Shown piece after piece: positions 39,142 to 48,311 of a stretch of 64,000 nucleotides of DNA (positions are counted from its first letter, which is position 1; each line of letters opens with the position of its first letter). The stretch is taken from positions 558,001 to 622,000 of the forward strand of contig NZ_JABWMJ010000002.1 in NCBI RefSeq assembly GCF_013366375.1, written 5' to 3'. This DNA is from Rhizobacter koreensis (GTDB lineage Bacteria > Pseudomonadota > Gammaproteobacteria > Burkholderiales > Burkholderiaceae_C). The position numbers and the translations under genes were made by a program. Under the pieces are notes generated by a model, which searched no databases, was not told the DNA's origin, and saw nothing but the letters and a program-made list of their open reading frames with translations.

Positions 39142-40008
39142 ATGTTAGTCCGCCATGCGGTTTTTCCGGTCGCCGGCCTCGGCACCCGCTTCCTGCCGGC
39201 CACCAAGTCGATGCCCAAGGAGATGCTTCCGGTCGTCGACAAGCCGCTGATCCAGTACGCGGTGGAAGAGGCCTACGCGGCGGGCGTGCGCCAGATGATC
39301 TTCGTCAGCAGCCGTCACAAGCGCGCGCTCGAGGACCACTTCGACCTCACCTACGAACTCGAGACCGCCCTCGAGGCGGCCGGAAAGAACGAACTGCTCG
39401 AGACCGTCCGCGCGGTCAAGCCGCACGACATGGAGTGCGTCGTCGTGCGGCAGGCGCAGGCGCTCGGCCTCGGCCACGCCGTGCTGTGCGCGCGTCACGT
39501 CGTCGGCGACCACCCGTTCGCGGTGCTGCTGCCCGACGACCTGATGATCGGCGAGCCGCCGATCCTGCAGCAGATGGTCGAGCGCTTCACCGAGAAGAGG
39601 GCGTCAATGATCGCGGTGCAGGACGTGCCGCGCGAGCACACCAAGCGCTACGGCATCGTCGCCGGCAATCCCGACGGCGACCGCCTGGTCGACATCACCG
39701 GCATCGTCGAGAAGCCCGCCCCCGAGGTCGCGCCGTCACTGCTCGGCGTGTCGGGCCGCTACGTGCTCACCCCGCGCGTCTTCGACGAGATTGCCAACCA
39801 GCCGCGCGGGGTCGGCGGCGAGATCCAGCTCACCGACGGCATCGCCGGCCTGCTCGCGCACGAGAAGGTCTACGCGTACCGCTACGAAGGCACGCGCTAC
39901 GACTGCGGCAGCAAGGAAGGCTGGCTGCAGGCCAACGTCGAGCTCGCGCTGGCGGACCCGAGCCTCGGCAAGGATTTCCGCGCCTACCTGCGCAGCCTCG
40001 AGCTCTGA
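39142..40008 (+). CDS. galU: UTP--glucose-1-phosphate uridylyltransferase
   Basis: 288-aa nucleotidyltransferase that makes UDP-glucose from UTP and glucose-1-phosphate, feeding LPS and exopolysaccharide synthesis. The nucleotide-binding loop is [23 protein letters not shown] near the N-terminus. The active-site segments [16 protein letters not shown] and [10 protein letters not shown] are all present. Length matches GalU. The ATG at 39142 has only a weak AAGGA upstream. Divergent from the degenerate dehydrogenase and convergent with the TusA-like gene. Confidence 0.96.
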   Translation: MLVRHAVFPVAGLGTRFLPATKSMPKEMLPVVDKPLIQYAVEEAYAAGVRQMIFVSSRHKRALEDHFDLTYELETALEAAGKNELLETVRAVKPHDMECVVVRQAQALGLGHAVLCARHVVGDHPFAVLLPDDLMIGEPPILQQMVERFTEKRASMIAVQDVPREHTKRYGIVAGNPDGDRLVDITGIVEKPAPEVAPSLLGVSGRYVLTPRVFDEIANQPRGVGGEIQLTDGIAGLLAHEKVYAYRYEGTRYDCGSKEGWLQANVELALADPSLGKDFRAYLRSLEL

Positions 40009-40052
40009 CGGCCGGCGTGGGCGCCCTCGGCGCGGCTGCGGTCGCCGCCGCG

Positions 40053-40280
40053 TCAGCGCCGGCGCAGGAAGTGCACGAACTCTGCGTTCGCGCTGGTCTG
40101 CTCGACGAGCTCGTGACCGGTCTGGCGCGCGAACGCCTGGAAGTCGCGCATCGAGCTCGGGTCGGTCGCGACCACCTTCAGGATGTCGCCGCTCGACATG
40201 TCGGCGAGCGCCTTCTTGGCCTTCAGGATCGGCAGCGGGCAGTTCAGCCCGCGGGTGTCGAGCTCTTTGTGGGCTTGCAT
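40053..40280 (-). CDS. TusA family sulfurtransferase
   Basis: 75-aa small cytosolic protein with the TusA core DTRGLNCPLPILKAKKAL. The Cys in GLNCPLP is the sulfur-carrying residue. The rest (ATDPSSMRDFQAFARQTGHEL) matches the family, and the length is typical. TusA relays persulfide sulfur for tRNA 2-thiouridine and molybdenum cofactor; whether this is TusA itself or a paralogue cannot be told. 48 bases separate it from the NUDIX gene on the same strand. Confidence 0.93.
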   Translation of the reverse strand: MQAHKELDTRGLNCPLPILKAKKALADMSSGDILKVVATDPSSMRDFQAFARQTGHELVEQTSANAEFVHFLRRR

Positions 40281-40328
40281 CGATGCGGATTCTAGGTAAG
40301 CGCCCGAGGGCCCTCTCCCGCCGCGGCT

Positions 40329-40865
40329 TCAGGCGGCGCTGCCGCCCAGCCACTGCGGCTCGATGCCGCGCGAGCGCAGCCAGTCGGCGAGCGCGTGACC
40401 GGTGCCGGCGGGCCAGCACTTCACGTCGCGGGGTGCCACGAGCCGATACTCGACGAGTTCGGGCGAGAGCCGCACCTCGCCATGCGCCGACGCGTGGTAC
40501 GCGATGATGACCTGGTTCATGCGCTCGAACGCGTAGACGCCGATCAGGTCGAGCGTATCGACCGCAAGCGAGGTTTCCTCGGCGATCTCCCGGGCGATGC
40601 CCGCTTCCGGCGTCTCGCCGGCCTCCATGAAGCCGGTGACGAGGCCGAACATCTTGCCCGGCCACGCCGCGTTGCGGGCGAGCAGCACCGCGCCGTCACG
40701 ATCGACGAGCTCGATGACGGCGGCGAGCACCGGCGTCGGGTTGTTCCAGTGCGTCCACCCGCACGCCGGGCAGCGCAGGCGCGTCTTCGGACCGCCGTCC
40801 TCGTCAGCCGTGATCGCCTCGAGGGGCGTCGCGCAGTTCACGCAGAAGCGCACCGCGTGGCTCAT
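40329..40865 (-). CDS. NUDIX hydrolase with N-terminal zinc ribbon
   Basis: 178-aa protein. Four Cys at the N-terminus (FCVNC ... RCPACG) form a zinc ribbon as in NudC-like hydrolases. The NUDIX box is GFMEAGETPEAGIAREIAEETSL, with the catalytic REIAEE glutamates. It probably hydrolyses a nucleoside diphosphate derivative; an NADH pyrophosphatase role is possible from the zinc ribbon, but the NudC SQPWPFPQS motif is absent. It lies 25 bases after the cysM stop on the same strand, so the two may be cotranscribed. Confidence 0.88.
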   Translation of the reverse strand: MSHAVRFCVNCATPLEAITADEDGGPKTRLRCPACGWTHWNNPTPVLAAVIELVDRDGAVLLARNAAWPGKMFGLVTGFMEAGETPEAGIAREIAEETSLAVDTLDLIGVYAFERMNQVIIAYHASAHGEVRLSPELVEYRLVAPRDVKCWPAGTGHALADWLRSRGIEPQWLGGSAA

Positions 40866-40890
40866 TGCCGGTCCTTCGGGCGTCTGGCCG

Positions 40891-41805
40891 TCAGGCCGGA
40901 AACACGCCGGTCGACAGGTACCGGTCGCCGCGGTCGCAGACGACGAACACGATGGTCGCGTTCTCGACCTGCCCGGCAACCTGCAGCGCGACCCAGCACG
41001 CGCCGCCCGCCGAGATGCCGCCGAAGATGCCCTCGTCCCGGGCGAGGCGGCGCGCGGTCTCCTCGGCGTCGGCCTGGCTCACGTCGACGGTCTGGTCGAC
41101 CGCGCTCGGGTCGTGGATCTTCGGCAGGTACTCGAGCGGCCACTTGCGGATGCCGGGGATGCGCGAGCCTTCGCTCGGCTGCGCGCCGACGATGCGCACC
41201 TGCGGGTTGCGGCTCTTCAGATAGCGCGAGACGCCCGTGATCGTGCCGGTCGTACCCATCGCACTCACGAAATGGGTAATGCGCCCGTCGGTGTCGCGCC
41301 AGATCTCCGGGCCCGTGGTCTCGAGGTGGACGCGCGGGTTGTCGGGATTGGCGAACTGGTCGAGCACGATGCCCTTGCCGTCGGCCTGCATCTGCAGCGC
41401 GAGGTCGCGCGCCACCTCCATACCGCCCGAGCGCGGCGTCAGGATCAGCTCGGCGCCGAACGCCTTCATGGTCTGCGCGCGCTCGACGCTCAGGTCCTCC
41501 GGCATGATGAGGAGCATGCGGTAGCCACGGATCGCCGCGGCCATCGCGAGCGCGATGCCGGTGTTGCCGGAAGTCGCCTCGATCAGCGTGTCGCCCGACT
41601 TGATGGTCCCGCGCTCCTCGGCGCGCCGGATCATGCTGATCGCCGGCCGGTCCTTGACCGACCCCGCGGGGTTGTTGCCCTCGAGCTTGGCCAGGATCAC
41701 GTTTCCGCGAGCCTCGTTGGCGGCGCGGTCGAGACGCTGCAGTCGCACCAGCGGCGTGTTGCCGATGGTGTCTTCAATCGTCGGGTACTGCGGCGCCTGG
41801 CTCAT
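40891..41805 (-). CDS. cysM: Cysteine synthase B
   Basis: 304-aa PLP enzyme (fold type II) making cysteine or S-sulfocysteine from O-acetylserine. The PLP lysine is in NPAGSVKDRPA, the substrate loop is EATSGNTGIAL, and the phosphate-binding Gly-rich loop is GTTGTITGVSRYLK. The Arg-Lys-rich motif GSRIPGIRKWP distinguishes CysM from CysK. The start at 41805 gives MSQAPQYPTIEDTIGNTPLV, the standard N-terminus. It heads a likely cysM - NUDIX - tusA-like minus-strand run. Confidence 0.95.
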   Translation of the reverse strand: MSQAPQYPTIEDTIGNTPLVRLQRLDRAANEARGNVILAKLEGNNPAGSVKDRPAISMIRRAEERGTIKSGDTLIEATSGNTGIALAMAAAIRGYRMLLIMPEDLSVERAQTMKAFGAELILTPRSGGMEVARDLALQMQADGKGIVLDQFANPDNPRVHLETTGPEIWRDTDGRITHFVSAMGTTGTITGVSRYLKSRNPQVRIVGAQPSEGSRIPGIRKWPLEYLPKIHDPSAVDQTVDVSQADAEETARRLARDEGIFGGISAGGACWVALQVAGQVENATIVFVVCDRGDRYLSTGVFPA

Positions 41806-41904
41806 GGGGTCTCCTTCGTGCCGATTGTCGCAGCCGCGCGTGGAGCGTGACTTCCTACCGGCGAGCGCCCGCACTGCCGCCATGGCGCCCCGAAACAATC
41901 GCGG

Positions 41905-42897
41905 ATGACCATCACTTCGATTCAGGCGCTTCGAGCCGTCGCCGCCTGGATGGTCGTGACGCGCCACGTCGAGCAGTTCCTGTTCGACTCGGAGCCGGAC
42001 GGTTTCGTCGCCTGGCTGTTCTGGTCGCGCGGCGGCGCCGGCGTCGAGATCTTCTTCGTCATCAGCGGCCTCATCATGGTCGTCGCCACGCATGAGCGGC
42101 CAACGACGCGCGCTGCCTTCCTGCATCGGCGCATCGCGCGCATCGCGCCGATCTACCTGCTCGCCACGCTGCTGATGGCAGCGCTCGTGCCGTCGAGCCC
42201 CGGCGCGCTCGCGCAGTCGATGACGTTCAGCCGCGCACTGCTGGACGGCGGCTATCCGGTGCTGTACGTGGGCTGGACGCTCGAATACGAGCTCGTCTTC
42301 TACGTGCTGTTCGCACTCGGCCTCGGGCGGCCCTGGCTGCTGCCGCTGCTCCTGCTGGCCTTGCAGTTCTACCCGTGGAACTGGGCGGGCGCCGGCATGT
42401 TCCGCAGCAGCCTGATGCTGCTGTTCGCGGTCGGCTACCTCATCGGGATCGCGCACGTCGCCGGCCGGCTGCCGCGTTCGCGCCGCGGCGGCGTGCTGTT
42501 GCTCGCAGTCGGCGCCGCGTGCATCGGGCTGGGCCAGGGTCGCGAGACCGCCTGGTGGTCGCTCGGCGCGATCGGCATCGTCGCCGGCGCGCTTGCCATC
42601 GAGTTGAAGTCGACGCTCGCGAGTCGGCTCGGCGACCACTCGTACGCGGTCTACCTGATCCACCCGATCGCCATCGTGCTGGCGCTGCCCTTCGCCGCAG
42701 CCTTCGCGCGCTCGCCCTGGCTCACCGGCGCGCTGCTGGGGACCATCGCGCTCGCCGCATGGTTCGTGCACGCTCGCATAGAGCGGCCGACGACGCTGTT
42801 CCTGCAGCGTCTGCTGACGCGCCGGCGCCGGCGCCGCAAGTTCGAGGTCTCGGCCGCCAGCGACTTCGGCGGCCCGGCGGGCGCTGCGGGAGCCTGA
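41905..42897 (+). CDS. Acyltransferase family 3 membrane protein
   Basis: 330-aa integral membrane O-acyltransferase (OafA-like without the SGNH domain) with about ten hydrophobic segments. It opens with ITSIQALRAVAAWMVVTRH, whose family Arg and His are expected catalytic residues. SRGGAGVEIFFVISGLIM and the R/H-rich FLHRRIARIAPIYLL follow. Such proteins acetylate sugars of LPS or exopolysaccharide; the acceptor here is unknown. The C-terminal tail is highly basic. It is monocistronic and ends 32 bases from the tRNA gene. Confidence 0.9.
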   Translation: MTITSIQALRAVAAWMVVTRHVEQFLFDSEPDGFVAWLFWSRGGAGVEIFFVISGLIMVVATHERPTTRAAFLHRRIARIAPIYLLATLLMAALVPSSPGALAQSMTFSRALLDGGYPVLYVGWTLEYELVFYVLFALGLGRPWLLPLLLLALQFYPWNWAGAGMFRSSLMLLFAVGYLIGIAHVAGRLPRSRRGGVLLLAVGAACIGLGQGRETAWWSLGAIGIVAGALAIELKSTLASRLGDHSYAVYLIHPIAIVLALPFAAAFARSPWLTGALLGTIALAAWFVHARIERPTTLFLQRLLTRRRRRRKFEVSAASDFGGPAGAAGA

Positions 42898-42929
42898 TTC
42901 CCGCACGGCGCACGCGATGCGCCCGCTGC

Positions 42930-43014
42930 TGGTGCCTCGGGTCGGAATCGAACCGACACCCCTTGCGGGAACGGATTTTGAGTCCGTCGCGTCTACCAAT
43001 TTCGCCACCGAGGC
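42930..43014 (-). tRNA. tRNA-Leu (anticodon CAA)
   Basis: Read on the minus strand, the 85-base gene has a 7-base acceptor stem (GCCTCGG with CCGAGGC), D-loop TTGGTAGACGC, and a 7-base anticodon loop CTCAAAA giving anticodon CAA. The long variable arm (class II) is typical of tRNA-Leu, and the T-loop is GGTTCGATTCC. CCA is encoded at the 3' end. It reads UUG codons, rare in this GC-rich genome. Convergent with the acyltransferase gene. Confidence 0.97.
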
Positions 43015-43134
43015 ACGGGGCTCGCACGAAGCGGCGGAGTTTGCCACAGCGCCTCCGGCGAGCGCCGTCGCGAGAGCGCAGTGGCGCCGCGCCGCGCGCA
43101 CGTAGACTCGCCGGCTCGACTTTCGCCTGCACCC

Positions 43135-43728
43135 ATGCCGCCGCTGCCTCCGGTCACCCAAGCCCTGCTGCTGGCGAACGTCGGCATCTTCTTCCTCGAC
43201 AGCCTGCTCGGCCATCCGCTGTGGATGTGGTTCGCGCTGTGGCCGCTCGGCACCAACTTCATGCCCTGGCAGCTGGTGACGTACGCGTTCCTGCACGGCA
43301 GCCTCTGGCACCTGCTGTTCAACATGCTGGGCCTGTGGATGTTCGGCTCCGAGCTCGAGCACGTCTGGCGCGGCCGGCGCTTCCTGCAGTTCTATTTCGC
43401 GAGCGTGCTCGCAGCGGCGCTGACGCAGATCGTGGTCAGCATCGTGCTCGGCTCGACGTCGCCGACGGTGGGCGCGTCGGGCGGTCTCTTCGGGCTGCTG
43501 CTCGCGTTCGCGATGCTGTTCCCGAACCGCACCATCCTGCTGTTCTTCGTGATCCCGATCCGTGCGAAGTACCTGGTCACGCTGTTCGGGCTCTACGAGC
43601 TCTACCAGGGCGTGTGGGTGATGAACTCGGGCGTGGCTCACTTCGCCCACCTCGGCGGCATGCTCGGCGGGCTGCTGATGCTGCGCTACTGGTCCGGACG
43701 GCCACCGTTCGGCAACCGCCGCCGCTAG
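43135..43728 (+). CDS. Rhomboid family intramembrane serine protease
   Basis: 197-aa protein with six hydrophobic segments. Rhomboid features: TYAFLHGSLWHLLFNMLGLWMFG (the conserved His and Asn of TM2), GASGGLFGLLLAF holding the catalytic Ser, and HFAHLGGMLGGLLM holding the catalytic His. The protease should cleave membrane-anchored substrates within the bilayer. The start is ATG at 43135, which places the first helix directly after a short Pro-rich N-terminus. Divergent from the tRNA gene. Confidence 0.95.
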   Translation: MPPLPPVTQALLLANVGIFFLDSLLGHPLWMWFALWPLGTNFMPWQLVTYAFLHGSLWHLLFNMLGLWMFGSELEHVWRGRRFLQFYFASVLAAALTQIVVSIVLGSTSPTVGASGGLFGLLLAFAMLFPNRTILLFFVIPIRAKYLVTLFGLYELYQGVWVMNSGVAHFAHLGGMLGGLLMLRYWSGRPPFGNRRR

Positions 43729-43810
43729 CCCAACTCGGAACGCCGATTGCTTGTCGATCGGCGTGGCCCGCGCGGCGACTCGACGTCCGCGCCACGGCCG
43801 AGAGGGGGCG

Positions 43811-44962
43811 ATGATGGACATCCGGCCGATCGATTCCACGGATCGCCGAGGCGCTGCTCGACCCGCGGGCGAGCCCGCGTGGAGGCGCGACCTGCGTCGA
43901 TTGGCGCCCCGCACCGGCGCCGCGTCGCGTGCCTGGCGCATCGCCGCCTGGCTGCTCGCCGGGCTCGCCGTGCTGCTCGCCGCGCCGCTCGCCGCGCAGA
44001 CGCTCGACACCGCGGCGGTGCAGGCGCAGCAGACCGAAGCCCGCACGCGGGCGCTCGAACGCGCGAGCCACGCCGTGGTCGGCGTCGAGACGCTCTCGAT
44101 CGACGACGCGCCGTCGGCGGCGACGCTCGGCCGCGCGCGGATCGGCTCGGGCGTGGTCATCGGCGACGACGACCTCGTGCTGACGATCGGCTACCTGATC
44201 GTCGAGGCCGAGCGCGTCGATCTCGTCGACGGCGCCGGGCGGCGTGTGCCGGCGCGCGTGGTCGCCTACGACGTCGCTACCGGGTTCGGCCTGCTGCAGG
44301 CGCTCGCGCCGCTCGCGCTCGCGCCGGCGCCGCTCGGCGACGCGGCCGCGCTGGTCGACGGCGAGCCGCTGCTGGTGGCGAGCGGTGGCCAGATCGCGAC
44401 GCTCGGCATCTCGCGGCTGGTGTCGCGGCGGCCGTTCTCGGGCTACTGGGAATACCACATCGACGACGCCCTCTTCACCGCGCCGGCGCGCGTCGACCAC
44501 AGCGGCGCCGGCCTCTTTAACGCCGACGGCGAGTTGCTCGGCATCGGCTCGCTGGTGGTCGCCGACGCGACCGGCATCGGCGCTCCCGGCCTGCGCGGCA
44601 ACATGTTCGTGCCGGTCGACCTGCTCAAGCCCATCCTGGCGGAGCTGCGCGTTCGCGGTGCCTCGGCGGCGTCGCGCCGTGCCTGGCTCGGCGTCAACTG
44701 CATCGAGGCCGACGACCACCTGCGCGTGATCCGCGTCGCCGAGGACAGCCCGGCCGAGCGCGCGGGGCTGCGGGTCGGCGACGAGATCCTCGGCATCGAC
44801 GGCAGCGCGGCGACCACGCTGCACGCGTTCTACACGGCGCTTTGGCAGCGCGGCGTCGTGCGTGAGGTCGAGCTGCGCATCCGCCGCGCCGATGCCGAGC
44901 GGACCATCCGCGCCACCACCGCCGACCGCCTGCAGACGTTCAAGCGGCCGCAAGGGGTCTGA
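43811..44962 (+). CDS. S1C (DegP-like) protease homologue with a lost catalytic triad, plus PDZ
   Basis: 383 aa. A basic N-terminus is followed by a signal anchor (about 44-62). A trypsin-like domain then has VLTIGYLIVEAE (124-134) where proteases have TNxHVV, so the catalytic His is absent. The Asp motif is AYDVATGFG rather than DxxxDLA. The Ser motif is DHSGAG (229-234) with Ser231 but without the GNSGGP context. A PDZ domain follows (about 275-350, AWLGVN, AERAGLRVGDEILGIDG). It is most likely a binding or chaperone protein in the periplasm, not a protease. The start at ATG 43811 has a GGGGG-type Shine-Dalgarno. Confidence 0.78.
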   Translation: MMDIRPIDSTDRRGAARPAGEPAWRRDLRRLAPRTGAASRAWRIAAWLLAGLAVLLAAPLAAQTLDTAAVQAQQTEARTRALERASHAVVGVETLSIDDAPSAATLGRARIGSGVVIGDDDLVLTIGYLIVEAERVDLVDGAGRRVPARVVAYDVATGFGLLQALAPLALAPAPLGDAAALVDGEPLLVASGGQIATLGISRLVSRRPFSGYWEYHIDDALFTAPARVDHSGAGLFNADGELLGIGSLVVADATGIGAPGLRGNMFVPVDLLKPILAELRVRGASAASRRAWLGVNCIEADDHLRVIRVAEDSPAERAGLRVGDEILGIDGSAATTLHAFYTALWQRGVVREVELRIRRADAERTIRATTADRLQTFKRPQGV

Positions 44963-45077
44963 CACCGCGTCGGCACGGCTGAACGCGAAGCGCTCCGCGG
45001 GTACGACACGCGCTGGCGCGGCCGGCGCGTCCCCCTGACGCACGCGGGCGGCCGCGTCACCGTCGACGCTGCTCCGG

Positions 45078-45977
45078 TCAGTACCCGAGCGCCCGATCGA
45101 CCCGGTTCGGCACCGGTTCGCCACGCCGATGCCGATGCACGGCGTCGACGAACTGCGCGGCGATCGTCGCGGTCGAGGACTGCGCCGCGATGTGCGGCGT
45201 GATCACGACGCCCGGCACGCTCCAGAGCGGGTCGTCGGCCGGCAGCGGCTCGTGCGCCTGGACGTCGAGCGCGGCACCGGCGAGGTGGCCCGCCCGGATC
45301 GCCGCGATGAGGTCTGCCTCGACCACGTGCTGGCCGCGCGCCACGTTGATCACGTAGCCGCCGCGCGGCATCAAGGCGAACGCGTGCGCGTCGAGGATCG
45401 CGTGGGTGGCGGGCGTCAGCGGCAGCGCGCAGACCACGATGTCGGCCGCAGCCAACGCCTCGTCGAGGGGCCCGCCGCTGCTGCGGCTCCAGGTGCGCAC
45501 CGCGAACCCGAGCGCATCGAGCACGCGAGCGATTTCGCGGCCCACGGCGCCGGCGCCGAGCACCGCGACGCGCGGGTGCGCCGCGGCGATCGGCTCGCGC
45601 ACCCAGCGCCGCTCGCACTGCTGCGCCTCGTACATCGGCAGCCCGCGCACGTGGCGCAGCGCCATCAATGCGACGTGCTGGGCGATGCCGACCGCCTGCT
45701 CCGGGTCGACGATGCGCGACACCACCACCTGCGGCGGCAGGTCGGGCGCGAGCAGCTTCTCGACGCCGGCGGCGACCGAGGCCACCCAGGCGAGGCGCGG
45801 CAGCCGCGGCGCAACGCCGACCGGCAGGCTCCAGCCGAGCGCGACCTCGACCTGCGCGAGCTCGGCGTCGGACGCATCGGCGTGGTAGGGCAGCAGCTCG
45901 ATCGACGGATCGAGCGCTCGGATGGCGTCGACCAGCGGCGCGGCGGGCGTCGCGAGCTTGAGCAGCAGCACCTTCAT
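45078..45977 (-). CDS. GhrA-like glyoxylate/hydroxypyruvate reductase
   Basis: 299-aa 2-hydroxyacid dehydrogenase expected to reduce glyoxylate and hydroxypyruvate with NADPH. Catalytic elements are intact: VLGAGAVGREIARVL (GxGxxG), NVARGQHVVEADL (Arg), DVQAHEPLP (Glu side) and TPHIAAQ (His). The dinucleotide end TWSRSS suits NADPH. The ATG overlaps the stop of the upstream epimerase-like gene (ATGA). It gives a good contrast with the degenerate homologue at 38069-39046. Confidence 0.9.
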   Translation of the reverse strand: MKVLLLKLATPAAPLVDAIRALDPSIELLPYHADASDAELAQVEVALGWSLPVGVAPRLPRLAWVASVAAGVEKLLAPDLPPQVVVSRIVDPEQAVGIAQHVALMALRHVRGLPMYEAQQCERRWVREPIAAAHPRVAVLGAGAVGREIARVLDALGFAVRTWSRSSGGPLDEALAAADIVVCALPLTPATHAILDAHAFALMPRGGYVINVARGQHVVEADLIAAIRAGHLAGAALDVQAHEPLPADDPLWSVPGVVITPHIAAQSSTATIAAQFVDAVHRHRRGEPVPNRVDRALGY

Positions 45978-46993
45978 GCGGACGCGACGCCGGGCGTTTC
46001 GGCAACGGCAACCGGCAGGTGCGCGCGGGGTCGGGCCGGCGCAGCGTGCGCGGCGTCGGCAAGCGGAGCGCGCACCGTCGCCAACCCCCACCCCGGATCG
46101 CGCAGCCCCTCTTCCACCGTCGGCCAGCGCAGCCGCACCCGCAGCTCGCGCTTGAGGCGCGTGTTGACGAGCCGCCTCGACTCGCCGAGGAAGCTCATCG
46201 ACGCGGCGCCGAGCCGACTCGCGGCCTCGGCGCGCGAGACGCGCTCCGGGCGCGGCTGGCCGGCGATGTCGGCCGCGCGGTCGAAGTAGTCGGCCATCCG
46301 AAGCGCGCTGTCGTCCGAGACGTTGACCGCGCGCTGGGGCAGGCCGCGGTGCAGCGCGGCGATGCAGGCCCGCGCCAGGTCGTCGGCGTGTACGTGGTTC
46401 GTGTAGACGTCGTCCTCGGGACGCAACACCGGCTGCCCCTTGGCGCCGCGCAGCCCCGGATGCTCGCCGCGGCCGGGACCGTAGATGCCCGGCACGCGCA
46501 GCAGCGTGACCGCGACGCCGCCGGCGCGGCCCCAGTGGCGCCAGCGCCGTTCGGCGTCGACACGGCGCCGGGCGCGCGTGGTCGTCGGCCGGAGCGCCCG
46601 CGTCTCGTCGACGCGTGCGCCGGCGCAGTCGCCGTAGACGCCGCTGGTGCTGACGACGACCGCGCGCCGCACCCTCCCGCCGCGCGCCAGGGCGGCGATC
46701 AGCGCCGCGCTGCGCGGATCGGTGGCCCCGACACCCGGCGGCGGTGCGAGGTGCAGCACCGCGTAGGCGACGCCGCCGAGGCGGCCCAGCGTCGCCGGCA
46801 CGTCGAGGTCGCCGACCAGCGGCACGACGCCGGCAGCGCGCAGCTCGCCGACGCGCTCGCGCTGCGTCGTCAGCGCGAGCACGCGCCAGCGCCCGGCGAG
46901 CCGGCGCGCGACCCTGAGACCCACGTCGCCGCAGCCGACGATCAGCAGCACGGGGCGACGGAACCGCGACACGCCGGCCGGGCTCATCGGCAT
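45974..46993 (-). CDS. NAD-dependent epimerase/dehydratase (SDRe) family protein
   Basis: 339-aa atypical or extended SDR. The nucleotide loop VGCGDVGLRVARRL (G-rich near residue 20) is of the GxGxxG kind, and the catalytic region reads VVVSTSGVYGDCAG. The usual YxxxK is not clearly visible, as in several YeeZ-type proteins, which this resembles in length and GCGDVG start. Start at ATG 46993 (or 46987, MSPAG). Its 3' end is translationally coupled to ghrA. Substrate is unknown. Confidence 0.75.
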   Translation of the reverse strand: MPMSPAGVSRFRRPVLLIVGCGDVGLRVARRLAGRWRVLALTTQRERVGELRAAGVVPLVGDLDVPATLGRLGGVAYAVLHLAPPPGVGATDPRSAALIAALARGGRVRRAVVVSTSGVYGDCAGARVDETRALRPTTTRARRRVDAERRWRHWGRAGGVAVTLLRVPGIYGPGRGEHPGLRGAKGQPVLRPEDDVYTNHVHADDLARACIAALHRGLPQRAVNVSDDSALRMADYFDRAADIAGQPRPERVSRAEAASRLGAASMSFLGESRRLVNTRLKRELRVRLRWPTVEEGLRDPGWGLATVRAPLADAAHAAPARPRAHLPVAVAETPGVASA

Positions 46994-47083
46994 CCGGCTT
47001 GCCGCGACGGCGCTGCCGCCACCGCGCCGCTCGGAGGCGCCCACGCACTGCGCGCAAAATCGCGCCCGCATCCAGGACCCGTC

Positions 47084-48130
47084 ATGTCATTCACCGTCAC
47101 CGTCCAGCCGAGCGGCAAGACCTTCACCGTCTCGCGCGATGAACCGATTCTCGCCGCAGCGATCCGCCAGGGCGTCGGCCTGCCCTACGGCTGCAGGGAC
47201 GGCGCCTGCGGCTCCTGCAAGTGCCGCCTGCTCGAAGGCCGCGTGATCCACGGCGCGCATCAGGTCAAGGCGCTGAGCCCGGCCGAAGAGGACGCCGGGC
47301 TCATGCTGACCTGCCAGGCCGCGCCGCAGACCGACATCGTGCTCGAGGCGCGCATGGTGCCAGGAGCCGGCGAGTTCCCGGTCAGAAAGCTCCCGTGCCG
47401 CGTGATCAGCATCGACAAGCCCGCGCCTGACGTCGCCATCGTCCAGCTGCAGCTGCCGGCCAACGACCCGCTGCAGTACCGCGCCGGACAGTACATCGAG
47501 TTCATCCTTCGCGACGGCTCGCGGCGCAGCTACTCGATGGCGAATTCGCCGCTCACCATCCGCGAGAAGCCCGCGGTCGAGTTGCACATCCGTCACCTGC
47601 CGGGCGGCAAGTTCACCGATCAGGTGTTCAGCACGCTCAAGGAAAAGGACATCCTGCGCGCCGAAGGGCCGTTCGGGAGCTTCTTCCTGCGCGACGACAC
47701 CTCGGGCGAGGACAAGCCGATCATCCTGCTCGCCTCAGGCACCGGCTTCGCGCCGATCAAGGCGATCATCGAGGACATGGACATCAACGGCAGCACGCGG
47801 CGGGCGACGCTGTACTGGGGCGCACGCAGCCGCGCCGATCTCTACATGCACGAGTGGGCCGAGGCCGCCGCGGCGCGGATGCCGAACCTCCGCTACATCC
47901 CGGTGCTCTCGGAGCCCAAGTCCGAGGACGGCTGGACCGGCCGTACCGGATTCGTGCACCACGCGGTGATGCACGACCACCCGAACCTGATGCAGCACCA
48001 GGTCTACGCCTGCGGCGCGCCGATCATGGTCGAGTCCGCCGAGCGTGACTTCGTCGCGCGCTGCGGGCTGCCTGACGACGAGTTCTACGCGGACTCGTTC
48101 ACGTCCGAGGCCGACAAGCACGGCGCCTGA
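47084..48130 (+). CDS. CDP-6-deoxy-delta-3,4-glucoseen reductase-like [2Fe-2S]/FNR oxidoreductase
   Basis: 348-aa electron transfer protein. The N-terminal plant-type [2Fe-2S] domain has cluster ligands CRDGACGSCKC followed by a Cys about 30 residues on. An FNR flavin domain follows (RSYSMANSP, then HLPGGKFTDQVF) and an NAD domain (LLASGTGFAPIKAI). In betaproteobacteria this type is annotated as CDP-6-deoxy-delta-3,4-glucoseen reductase, but no dideoxysugar genes are nearby, so it may serve as a general NADH-ferredoxin-type reductase. It is divergent from the epimerase gene across about 90 bases. Confidence 0.85.
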   Translation: MSFTVTVQPSGKTFTVSRDEPILAAAIRQGVGLPYGCRDGACGSCKCRLLEGRVIHGAHQVKALSPAEEDAGLMLTCQAAPQTDIVLEARMVPGAGEFPVRKLPCRVISIDKPAPDVAIVQLQLPANDPLQYRAGQYIEFILRDGSRRSYSMANSPLTIREKPAVELHIRHLPGGKFTDQVFSTLKEKDILRAEGPFGSFFLRDDTSGEDKPIILLASGTGFAPIKAIIEDMDINGSTRRATLYWGARSRADLYMHEWAEAAAARMPNLRYIPVLSEPKSEDGWTGRTGFVHHAVMHDHPNLMQHQVYACGAPIMVESAERDFVARCGLPDDEFYADSFTSEADKHGA

Positions 48131-48311
48131 CGGCATCCGCACGCGCGCACGCGGCGCGGTCGGCGCCGGCTGACCATCCGCCGTTCGGGTGAGCGAAAAC
48201 ACACCCGCTCCCGGCGGCTTCGGCGAAAATCCCGCCCCTGTTGCGGGGCCTTTCACCGCGGCATGCGCGTTGCCGCCGGCCGCGCCGCCATCCACCGAGC
48301 CGAGGAACGTC

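Noticed and set aside
48234..48249. GCCCC/GGGGC hairpin upstream of the CsgG-like gene, possible terminator of the FNR reductase
   Set aside because: Only a 5-base stem followed by CTTTC; too weak to support a terminator.
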